NCBI GenBank assembly: GCA_039105265.1 | Contig: JAPFFF010000007.1 | Location: 3,720,001-3,784,000 of the forward strand | Direction of reading: 5' to 3' | Length of the DNA: 64,000 nt | Source: Tritrichomonas musculus | Lineage: Eukaryota > Parabasalia > Tritrichomonadida > Tritrichomonadidae | Shown: positions 1-8,665 of the stretch, piece after piece | Layout: each line of letters opens with the position of its first letter | Numbering within the stretch: position 1 is the stretch's first letter | Translations under genes and position numbers: made by a program | The notes under the pieces: generated by a model | Databases searched by the model: none | Told to the model about the DNA's origin: nothing | What the model saw: the letters and a program-made list of their open reading frames with translations, nothing else

Positions 1-3000
1 ATTACAAAAACGGAGTTTCATCAATTGAAGACATCAATGAATATTTAACTGAGACAGTGTTTAAACAAGAAGTGAAACCGTTCAAAATATATTTTCAATT
101 GACAGGCATATTTGAGATACCGCCCAAGAATGAAAACGAAAGATATACGTATGAAGCAAGTGAAATCAAATGGAAGAACTATAAATCATCAATTCCGATA
201 ATAGTTAGAGAGAGTAAAGATGTTGACAAAGTTAAACTGTATGTTGAATCAAAGATTCATGAATATGAAACCACTACTTCAAACATCAAATTGTGTATTG
301 TTTGGTCAGTATCGTTTACAATCTCTCGTGTAGTTAAGATAACGGGTAAGATTGATGAAGTTTCAGAATTGTTTGGCAAAAATAAATATATCATTATTGA
401 TAACGTTGATGATTGTTTGTGTTGGTATCGTTTCCTTGCTTGTTGTTTGAATAAGCAACTTATCGAAACACGAACATTTAAAATCTCTGACAGAACAGCA
501 GCAGCAAAGAAAATATTATGTGATGAACACGGTTTGAGCTATACAAAGAAACCTTCAAAAGCAGCAAAGCAATTCATCAACTCGTTTAAAGGTATCACGA
601 TTGAAGAAATGAAAGAATCAGCCAAGAAGCATAACATCAATGTCAACATTTATGAATACAACCAAACTGAAACAGATAAAAAAGGCTTTTTCGATTTACA
701 AGACCAATGGCATAACACTGACGATAACAATAAAACGTTTTCAGCCCTGTTGTATTCAAAGGATAAGATACTTCACATAATGTACATCATCAACGCTGAA
801 GCATTAACAAATATTCATATTTGTCCTCATTGTGGTTCATACATTCACAAAGGAAATCACAATATTGACAGATTCAACAGACATGTAGATAAATGTGATG
901 GCAAATTCAAAAAGGATTTCATACCTTCACGAGAAGCTTTACCATATTGTCCACACATTTTAAACAATCCTGTTTATTTGTATTGTCTTTCATATGAACT
1001 TGAATGGAAGCCAACAATTCATTATATCACTTATGATTTTGAAACAATGGAGCAAAAGATTGAAAAGAAAGTTAGTGATAAATCAGTTATCAATTCTCGA
1101 TTGATTCCTTTGAGTGTTTCATCATGTGTGAAGCTTGATAAAGGATTGATAACAAAGAACTTTGATATAAGAACAAATGACTTCATTGCCAAATGGATTG
1201 ACTGGTTATTTGTTGCTGGCTGTGATGTGTATGCTGATAAGTTGAATCATTTAAAATCATTCATTAAAGATAAATCGGAAGAAGAACTCAATAAAATAGA
1301 TTCATCATTGAAAACAATAACAGTATTCGGTTTTAATTCATCACGATTTGATTCAAACTTATTCAAAGAGCAATTGATTAAAAATCATTGGTCAATCGAT
1401 AGCGGAATGATTGGAACTGCTGCATCATTGAAACAATTCATATTGAAGTCATCAAAGTACCCTATTCGATTGAGGTTCATTGACGCACAAGCATTTGTTG
1501 CTGGAGGAACACTCAAACAGTTTGGAATCGATTTTGGCGGTATATCTAACAGTTCGAAAGGTGTCTTTCCTTATGAAGCAATCAACAGTGAAAATTATAA
1601 TGAAGTGTTATCAAAGAGTGAACCATTTGAATATGAAGACTTTTACAGTTATCTCAATCAAAAGAATCCTTTAACAAAAGCTGATTATGAAGAGTATTTG
1701 ATTGATTCAAAGAGGTTTGCAACACGTTGGGATTATTTGTTATCATACAATGACAATGATGTTGAAATGATGATTAAACCTATTGACAACCTTATTCAAA
1801 TGAATGCTGAATATAAAGTTGATTTGATTAGCAATCTTTCGTTATCAAAGAATGCTTCATGTATCAAATATGCTCTTGCTTACAAAGATTTCAACCCGAA
1901 GAACGACTATGAAATCATCAACAAGATGAATACATTCAAACCAACAATGAAATGGTGGTTAAATAAATGTGATAATTATCGAAAGCAAGACATGAAACAT
2001 AATTTTTGCTCGCAAAAAGGCGATTCATCGCTTCAATCAAATCAAAATCAACGAGATATTTCAAAATGTGTTAGTGAAAAGGATTTCGAAGCATTCATGA
2101 AATTGTATGAATCAAATGAAACAGGTAAATGTCATTTATGTGGTGAACACTTTACTTACAACAACAAACCGACACTTGATAGATTAGATAACAACAAAGG
2201 ACATCAGATTGATAACTGTTTACTTGCTTGTGCTGAATGTAATCGTTTACGACAACGTGATGACGACAAGATAACAAGAACCAAAATACAATTGAAAAAA
2301 TTCTGCAAGCTCCATCACCTGCCAACACTCATAACTGATGAAAAAGAATACTACAATTTGAGAGAGAACATAACGGGAGGATTATCAAATGTACTTCATC
2401 GTGTGAACATCAGAGGTCAAACATTAATCAATAAACTCAAATATGATGCCGTTAATGACAGAATCATTAGCTATGACACTTCAAACACAGTCTCTCACGT
2501 TGCTGGTATTGATTTCAATTCATTGTATCCTTCATCATTCAGTTCAGTAAAACATTCATTTAATCCTTATCACGGAGGAATCATGTACATGCCTGGCTCA
2601 TTTATAAAACGATTTGATGTTTATGATGAAGATGGAAACAAGAATGAAAAGGTATTCAATGCTGCAATGAATATCATTCAATCAAAGAAACGATTTGATG
2701 CAAACCCTGAGTTTATATTCAAAGCTGAAGTCAAATTAAGATGCCCAAAGAATAAAATCAATGATTTGATTAACTTTCCTCCTGTGTTTAGAAATATCAA
2801 TATAATGAATGATGAACAAACGATTGGAAGCTATATGTACAAATATATGAAAGACAATAAACTGAATTCAGCAGATAAAGAAACAAGAAAGCTGACAATG
2901 TTGCTTGATACATGCGGAACATTTATGACGTTCTCGAACTATTATTTATGGTTTTTAATCGACCACGGACTTATAGTTGATGACATTAAGAGCTTAAGTT

Positions 3001-3905
3001 TATACGAGGCACATGACGGTTTTAATCAATTTGTTTGTGAGTTTATGAAGAAGCGTCAAGATATATTGTCAGGAAAGGCACACGGGAACGAAAAGTTTTA
3101 CAAGATTAGTATGAACGGATCTTACGGATATGACGGAATGAATTCAGAGAACTTTAATAAAGTCAGAATTGTTGATAAAAATAAAGCCTTTCAATTGATA
3201 GCATCCGATACTTATCGCAATGGATGTAAATTGTCAAATGATTGTTATTTGATACAATCACAACCTCATTCATTCAAATGTAATACATGTCTTCAGGAAT
3301 CATTTTGGACATTAGACAATGCGAAATACTGGTATTTGACTTTCCTTTATGACTTTCTATACAAATGCATTGACATGAATAAAATTCATTTCAACTCGGT
3401 CGATACAGACAGTCTGTACATGTCAATCGCTGGTGATATGAATAAACCGATTGACCAGTTGTTTGATTACGTCATCAAAGACAAAACATTTTATGATAAA
3501 CACATTTATAGCTTTATGCCAAATCCTGCAATCAATGATGTATATGATGAGAAAAAGATTCTCGGATGCTGTGTAGAAAAGTTCGGAGCAAATCAAGTTG
3601 CTTTGTGCGCTAAGTGTTATACGATTTGGTCAGATGACAAAACAATTTCATTAAAGCTCAAAGGTGTTTCATTGAAGAAGAACAACATCAAATCAAGTGA
3701 TTACAAAAATGTCATTGATAAGCAATCAGTAATGAAGGGAAAGAATATAAACCTTCAAATGAATTCACAACTGATGAGTAAAATAACTGTTATCAAAAAT
3801 GCTTTAACAGCAGCACATTCAAAAATGTTGGTATTATCAAATCATTGTTGTTGTCCTTATGTCAATGGTTTTACTGCAAAGGATTATTTCATTGAGAATC
3901 ATTAA
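1..3905 (+). CDS. Protein-primed family B DNA polymerase (P1), 5' part outside window
   Basis: The frame is open from the first bases of the window, so the gene starts to the left. It should replicate the linear element from a protein primer. Exonuclease motifs are DFETMEQ (about 1035), FNSSRFDSN (about 1331) and YNDNDVEMM (about 1746). Polymerase motifs are DFNSLYPSS (about 2511), KISMNGSYGYDG (about 3100) and DTDS (about 3402). An OTU-like segment (DNVDDCLCWYRFLA, about 400) and a C2H2-like finger (CPHCGSYIH, about 825) precede the exonuclease. An HNH-type zinc cluster (CHLC, LDRLDNNKGH, CAEC; about 2128-2240) sits between the exonuclease and polymerase domains. It is clearly diverged from the type II copies. 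The stop codon reads TAAA, a trichomonad polyadenylation-type signal. Confidence 0.93.
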   Translation, partial: YKNGVSSIEDINEYLTETVFKQEVKPFKIYFQLTGIFEIPPKNENERYTYEASEIKWKNYKSSIPIIVRESKDVDKVKLYVESKIHEYETTTSNIKLCIVWSVSFTISRVVKITGKIDEVSELFGKNKYIIIDNVDDCLCWYRFLACCLNKQLIETRTFKISDRTAAAKKILCDEHGLSYTKKPSKAAKQFINSFKGITIEEMKESAKKHNINVNIYEYNQTETDKKGFFDLQDQWHNTDDNNKTFSALLYSKDKILHIMYIINAEALTNIHICPHCGSYIHKGNHNIDRFNRHVDKCDGKFKKDFIPSREALPYCPHILNNPVYLYCLSYELEWKPTIHYITYDFETMEQKIEKKVSDKSVINSRLIPLSVSSCVKLDKGLITKNFDIRTNDFIAKWIDWLFVAGCDVYADKLNHLKSFIKDKSEEELNKIDSSLKTITVFGFNSSRFDSNLFKEQLIKNHWSIDSGMIGTAASLKQFILKSSKYPIRLRFIDAQAFVAGGTLKQFGIDFGGISNSSKGVFPYEAINSENYNEVLSKSEPFEYEDFYSYLNQKNPLTKADYEEYLIDSKRFATRWDYLLSYNDNDVEMMIKPIDNLIQMNAEYKVDLISNLSLSKNASCIKYALAYKDFNPKNDYEIINKMNTFKPTMKWWLNKCDNYRKQDMKHNFCSQKGDSSLQSNQNQRDISKCVSEKDFEAFMKLYESNETGKCHLCGEHFTYNNKPTLDRLDNNKGHQIDNCLLACAECNRLRQRDDDKITRTKIQLKKFCKLHHLPTLITDEKEYYNLRENITGGLSNVLHRVNIRGQTLINKLKYDAVNDRIISYDTSNTVSHVAGIDFNSLYPSSFSSVKHSFNPYHGGIMYMPGSFIKRFDVYDEDGNKNEKVFNAAMNIIQSKKRFDANPEFIFKAEVKLRCPKNKINDLINFPPVFRNINIMNDEQTIGSYMYKYMKDNKLNSADKETRKLTMLLDTCGTFMTFSNYYLWFLIDHGLIVDDIKSLSLYEAHDGFNQFVCEFMKKRQDILSGKAHGNEKFYKISMNGSYGYDGMNSENFNKVRIVDKNKAFQLIASDTYRNGCKLSNDCYLIQSQPHSFKCNTCLQESFWTLDNAKYWYLTFLYDFLYKCIDMNKIHFNSVDTDSLYMSIAGDMNKPIDQLFDYVIKDKTFYDKHIYSFMPNPAINDVYDEKKILGCCVEKFGANQVALCAKCYTIWSDDKTISLKLKGVSLKKNNIKSSDYKNVIDKQSVMKGKNINLQMNSQLMSKITVIKNALTAAHSKMLVLSNHCCCPYVNGFTAKDYFIENH

Positions 3906-4015
3906 ATGAAACGAGTGGGATATTTCCCCCAGTCGAAAAATCATCAATGAAAATCAATTTATTTTTGCTGTTTTATTTTTAAATCAATTTTTTATCATCA
4001 ATTCAAAAGGCTACA

Positions 4016-4771
4016 ATGTCAGTAACTAACAACCAAACAGCAACAGTTCAAGCCATCAATAATGATTATGAATATATTCAATATAATCAACATTTAAGAA
4101 TCATTCATTCAAAACAGGATGATATGTATCAAATGCAATCAATCATAACAGCTTGTCATTCAAATAAACAAGCTAAGCATTGGTTTGAGAACAAATCAAC
4201 TCGAGAATTACTTGAAAATGGGTCGGTCGGAATTCCGACTAACCAGAAATTATATGAAAATCGTCCTAATCTTCCAAATGAATTAAAAGGAACTTACATT
4301 CATCGATTACTTGTCAATCATGTTGCTATGTGGGCATCACCAAAATACACATGGGATATCATGAACTTACTTGATTCTCATTTTGAACGAGAACGCCAAC
4401 AATTAACTGAAACAATTAATGAACAACGTCCTCGAATGGTTCCAGCAAATAGAGAACATGATTATAAATATTTGATTTGGAAAGAAACAATACCAAATGA
4501 CAATGACAATGTTATTCTTCATTTAGTCCGTCGTCATAAGTCTAACTTTCGACAAATCATTAATCATTACCGTAATGAAGAAGAAAGATGGTATTTCAAA
4601 GATAATTTACCAATAGCGATGAGTCCAAACAAAGACATCAAAAGTATTGTCAAACGAACATTTGGAGCTGCAGAGTATGATATTAATATGTGTACAATAA
4701 GAATTCAAACAAGACATCTTGAACAATTACACACACTCATTGATGAATATTTCAATCAATTTCAATCATGA
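4016..4771 (+). CDS. KilA-N domain protein (P1)
   Basis: 251 aa. The central block GTYIHRLLVNHVAMWASPKY is the hallmark of the KilA-N DNA-binding domain of large DNA viruses and phages. The C-terminal half (YKYLIWKE... RRHKSNFRQIINHY) resembles the extra domain that follows KilA-N in poxvirus/ascovirus-type proteins (inference). A DNA-binding or regulatory role is likely. It lies directly after PolB on the same strand, whereas type II elements carry KilA-N between integrase and MCP. The variable loop before the core (about residue 70) holds a perfect 14-base palindrome at 4226-4239 encoding part of GSVGIP. Confidence 0.85.
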   Translation: MSVTNNQTATVQAINNDYEYIQYNQHLRIIHSKQDDMYQMQSIITACHSNKQAKHWFENKSTRELLENGSVGIPTNQKLYENRPNLPNELKGTYIHRLLVNHVAMWASPKYTWDIMNLLDSHFERERQQLTETINEQRPRMVPANREHDYKYLIWKETIPNDNDNVILHLVRRHKSNFRQIINHYRNEEERWYFKDNLPIAMSPNKDIKSIVKRTFGAAEYDINMCTIRIQTRHLEQLHTLIDEYFNQFQS

Positions 4772-4858
4772 ATGAATAAAAACAAATGACACATTTATAT
4801 GTTTTTATTTTTGCGCTCCACTGATTGAACAAAAAAATATAGAACTTCGGGGCAAAAA

Positions 4859-4998
4859 CCCACAAAGAACCGTCATTCAGTGTTATTATTAAAGTAATAT
4901 GTATAAAGATTATTAATGTAAAGAGTACGGTGTATTTTGACGGTTCTTTGTGGGAACACGTTAAAGTGTTTTTAGTTTTTTGACGGTTCTTTGTGGGA
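4859..4998. repeat. Three copies of GACGGTTCTTTGTGGG, one inverted
   Basis: The 16-mer is exact at 4940-4955 and 4983-4998 and occurs as its reverse complement at 4859-4874. The inverted pair could form a long-range hairpin around an AT-rich centre. No copy was noticed elsewhere in the window. Function unknown. Confidence 0.75.
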
Positions 4999-5138
4999 AA
5001 CCATTTATAATAGTTTTTTTTCATGAATTGTTTTAATGTATACGGGTTGTACATTCTGCCTCTCTTATATTATTATCTTTCGAATCCAGCGGTTGCTTTC
5101 TACATTTTCTAGGATAATATATAAAATAATACAGAAAA

Positions 5139-5213
5139 GTGTCATGTATGTGAATCGAACCTACCACCTTTACAAGGTCTCTGTAGACGCAATACCCATC
5201 ATGCCATATCATT
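5139..5213 (-). other. tRNA-like sequence, possibly a degenerate tRNA or tRNA-derived element
   Basis: On the minus strand a B-box-like GGTTCGATTCA (5151-5161) lies about 35 bases after an A-box-like TGGCATGATGGG (5195-5206), and a short T run follows. These resemble internal RNA polymerase III promoter boxes. I cannot build a proper acceptor stem or T stem, and the anticodon arm is weak, so it is not called a functional tRNA. Confidence 0.25.
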
Positions 5214-5412
5214 GCCGTATAATAATAGTTTTCATTTACAGATTTATATTTAAATGGTTATATACTATATTGGTTTACACATTTATAGCAATATTTGCGA
5301 AAAATTTTTCGAGAACTTTTTCAAAGGAAAAAATATTTTTGACCAGATATGTATTGAAACCATGAATTAATAAATAAATGAACAAAAATAAAATGAAAAT
5401 CAATCAATTGAT

Positions 5413-8400
5413 TTACTCTTTGAATACAGCTAATGTTCTTTCATCAATGATACTTGTAATGATTCCAACAGTCATGCGTTTTATTTTTGATGTTATTGCT
5501 GTCTCTCCTGAAAGAACTTTCAGCTTATTGTCTTCATTATCGATAAACACCTCATCACCGATTGAATAACATGATGAATCATTAACTTTGCAAATGTAAT
5601 CGCCATGACTTGCGAATGTGATACATTTATTTTTGTCATCGATTCTCACACATATACCGACATATTCTTTCCATGTTCCTGATGTTTTGACACTACAAAT
5701 ACAATCAGTTGTATCATCTGCTGTTGATGGTTTCCATTCATCACCAACATGTTTGTAAACCTTACCTGTCATATACACTGGAGAACCTATAACGAAATCA
5801 CTAACAGAGTTCATTGATGATTCAATCGGAGAGTAATGTGTGATTGTTGTGTTTGATTGTGCACCGTAAATAGCAGCCTTATATTTTGCTAAATAACCTC
5901 GGGACATGATGCATCTTGAATATATTTGTTTAGCATCTAATAATTCCTGAGTAGTTGTCCAAGAATATCCGCCTATCGGGAAATTATATGTCAGGGGTCT
6001 TCCTGATGTTATATCAACAGTGTCTTCATAATAGAATGGGAATTTGAAATTGTCGAAATACACAGTTCTTTGATGTAATACAAGAACAATGTTATGAGGA
6101 TTTCCAGTTGTATCATAGAATAATATTCTTATTTCCAAACATAGCGCATAATCACCTACTATATATTCCAGTTTAATCACATTATCTTCAAGTTTTAGAT
6201 AATGAATTGATATTTCACCGCCCTCTGTAATCGGTCCGCAATCAATAGCACATTTTTTTATTAGTTGTTCTTCTGTTATGACGTTTGACTTCAATGCAAA
6301 GTTATCATTCACATATTTCACCGAAGTAATCATATCATCGCTCACAGGTTGGTTGCTGATTAATGTGATAGACGCATCATATATATTGGTTAGTGTATCA
6401 TCCGTGGCTCTCAATGAGACGACACGTGTACCTACACGAATATCTATTGATTCACTTGACTCTCCGCTGGTTGATTTGTATATGAGATTTGCACTCTTTC
6501 GTCCAGAATATTCGTATTCAGCTTCTTCATATGTCGCATCATCAGCATTTCGTTTGAACTTTACAATAATATTTTTGGTTGTTAATACCCTTCGTATATA
6601 TTCATCTGGGATTACACAACCACTATCATTCTGTGTACATTGAATTGTGATTTGTTCTGGACTTTCATCAACAACATTCGAGTCTTTGATAAATGGTGAT
6701 TCGATTTGTGCTCTAATGAAATTATATGCTATAGGATTATTATTTCTATGTGCCGCAATATACGATACATATACAATTTGTCCATCATCATGACGCCATA
6801 TTATTCTATCAATGCGTTTGCCATTGCTATCATATCTGTCCAAGCAATCAAAAGTGTTAGTAGAGCCATTTGGTTTAAATATTACATCAATACGCATAAT
6901 ATCATCATCTTGATTATCTCCCCAATTAACATCAAATACCAAATGAACTCCAGCATTTGGTAGCTTAGGGGTAATATATGCACCCTCAGATAATTTTGCT
7001 GGATATTCAATATTCAATTCAGTTCCGTATAATGCAGTATTCAATGCAGATTCATTAACCAAATCAGTTGGAATTGTTGGTATATCTGTTTTCAATGCAT
7101 ACTTATCTAATTCATAAGCTAATTCATCTTCATCAACAAACTTCTCATCAGCTTGTGCACTAGTATAATACGGTGTCAAGTCAACTGGTTCTGGTATATC
7201 CGTCTTCAATGCATAAGTATTCGACACATATCTAGCTGAATAAGCGTTTCTGTCTGTTGGTTCGATAGTTTTGGTAATTGAACACGATAAAACTTCTGGT
7301 GTATCGCCAGTTCCTGGATTGATTAATTCATGGCTGTCATACAAAAACCAAATACTTGAATCACTTCCTTCGATACGCATTATCTGAGAGGGTTGTTCGT
7401 CATCATCGCCATTGTACGAATAGTCTACATGAACATAATGACCCGTATAAAAACTGTTTGATGAAACAATATCCAACCCGTATTGCTCAATCAGTTCATG
7501 ATATGTGTTGTAATCCAAATCAGGAATTGTATTATTGACGATTTCGAATTGAATTGTTGTTTGACCCTCAATAATTTCTGGGATTTCACTCTTCATTGCA
7601 TATTTTCCTTCTGCAACTGTTTTCGTTTCATACTTATCCAATTCATAAGCCAATTCATCCTCATCGACGAACTTCTCATCAGCTTGTGCACTAGTATAAT
7701 ACGGTGTCAAGTCAACAGGTTCTGGGATATCACTCTTCAATGCTAATCTTTCTTCTGTTTCTGCTAATGTTATTGTTATTGGAAGGTATTGATATCTATC
7801 ATAAATTGCTCCACTAACTTCATCCCACACTAATTCAAAATACTCACCTTCACTTTCAAATCCTTCAGCTTCATGTTGTTTAACGTTATATTCATCATCA
7901 GTATATAATTCATTTGTCTTGAATCTGATATCAAAATGGAATATATTACCACTATTGTCTAATTTATAACCAACCAAATGTGTTCCTTCTTTGAACGGTA
8001 AAACGTGAGATGTATCCATTCCGTTTTCTTCATATTCTTCTGGTACTGGACCTATATTAGGAAACATATATGTCTTGATTTCAATTGTGTATTCAGTTGA
8101 TACATTCAAATTATCTCTCGTGATGTAATTCTTCAAATCATCTTTTGGAACATATCGTTCGGCACAATCATCCAAAGCCGATTGAAGACCTTCATTAGCT
8201 GCTATACTTGTTAAACACATTGATGCTTGAGCTGATAATGGTTTATCATCTTCAGCCATCAATTTCTGAAACATTTCGTCTGGTAATAGTTCTTTTATGT
8301 TCAATTGTAACTCACTATTTTTGAGTACTTCTGGTATTTCACTCTTCAGTGCATATCCTTTTAATGCTTCATTTATTTTTGTCGTCAATGATTCTTCATT

Positions 8401-8643
8401 AATCAAGTCATCAGGTATATCAGTTGATAAAGCGTAATTGTTGATAACATAATCACGCAATCCGTTAACAGCTTCATTCAATTGTTCCTCAGTGATTCCA
8501 TGACCGTTTGAACCTCCTACGTTTCCGTTCGATGAATCACCTTTGATAACATAATTATCGACATATCTTTTAATGTATTCGTTAATCAATCCGTCAATGG
8601 TATTTGTTTTTGTTATGTGTCCGCTCTGCTCAATCGTAAACAT
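5413..8643 (-). CDS. Fibre-like protein with repeated shaft motifs (P1)
   Basis: 1076 aa. The body is built from repeats of the type YALKSDIPE and DLTPYYTSAQADEKF separated by beta-rich modules, as seen in trimeric tail-fibre shafts of phages and other viruses. It starts MFTIEQ and ends with a conserved beta-rich module (TGKVYKHVGDEW to LAVFKE). The likely role is particle attachment or decoration (inference from architecture). It is divergent from the 852-aa gene with only 22 bases between start codons. Modules are shared patchily with the P3 and P4 versions: one middle module matches P4 and one C-terminal module matches P3, showing mosaic exchange. Confidence 0.7.
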   Translation of the reverse strand: MFTIEQSGHITKTNTIDGLINEYIKRYVDNYVIKGDSSNGNVGGSNGHGITEEQLNEAVNGLRDYVINNYALSTDIPDDLINEESLTTKINEALKGYALKSEIPEVLKNSELQLNIKELLPDEMFQKLMAEDDKPLSAQASMCLTSIAANEGLQSALDDCAERYVPKDDLKNYITRDNLNVSTEYTIEIKTYMFPNIGPVPEEYEENGMDTSHVLPFKEGTHLVGYKLDNSGNIFHFDIRFKTNELYTDDEYNVKQHEAEGFESEGEYFELVWDEVSGAIYDRYQYLPITITLAETEERLALKSDIPEPVDLTPYYTSAQADEKFVDEDELAYELDKYETKTVAEGKYAMKSEIPEIIEGQTTIQFEIVNNTIPDLDYNTYHELIEQYGLDIVSSNSFYTGHYVHVDYSYNGDDDEQPSQIMRIEGSDSSIWFLYDSHELINPGTGDTPEVLSCSITKTIEPTDRNAYSARYVSNTYALKTDIPEPVDLTPYYTSAQADEKFVDEDELAYELDKYALKTDIPTIPTDLVNESALNTALYGTELNIEYPAKLSEGAYITPKLPNAGVHLVFDVNWGDNQDDDIMRIDVIFKPNGSTNTFDCLDRYDSNGKRIDRIIWRHDDGQIVYVSYIAAHRNNNPIAYNFIRAQIESPFIKDSNVVDESPEQITIQCTQNDSGCVIPDEYIRRVLTTKNIIVKFKRNADDATYEEAEYEYSGRKSANLIYKSTSGESSESIDIRVGTRVVSLRATDDTLTNIYDASITLISNQPVSDDMITSVKYVNDNFALKSNVITEEQLIKKCAIDCGPITEGGEISIHYLKLEDNVIKLEYIVGDYALCLEIRILFYDTTGNPHNIVLVLHQRTVYFDNFKFPFYYEDTVDITSGRPLTYNFPIGGYSWTTTQELLDAKQIYSRCIMSRGYLAKYKAAIYGAQSNTTITHYSPIESSMNSVSDFVIGSPVYMTGKVYKHVGDEWKPSTADDTTDCICSVKTSGTWKEYVGICVRIDDKNKCITFASHGDYICKVNDSSCYSIGDEVFIDNEDNKLKVLSGETAITSKIKRMTVGIITSIIDERTLAVFKE

Positions 8644-8665
8644 TCAATTTATTAGAAACTAAACA

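Larger units (their letters stand above)
4772..5412. other. AT-rich gap between KilA-N and fibre genes of P1
   Basis: About 640 bases without a convincing gene, while other Polinton spacers here are 5-130 bases. It holds three copies of a 16-base repeat and a tRNA-like stretch on the minus strand, both listed separately. Open frames on both strands here are AT-rich, have no recognisable domain and no counterpart in the other elements. The gap may be foreign DNA inserted into P1 or a type I-specific non-coding segment. Confidence 0.5.

Noticed and set aside
4752-5365. Open frames of about 100 residues on both strands in the P1 gap
   Set aside because: AT-rich, lysine/isoleucine/phenylalanine-biased, no domain and no counterpart in any other element.
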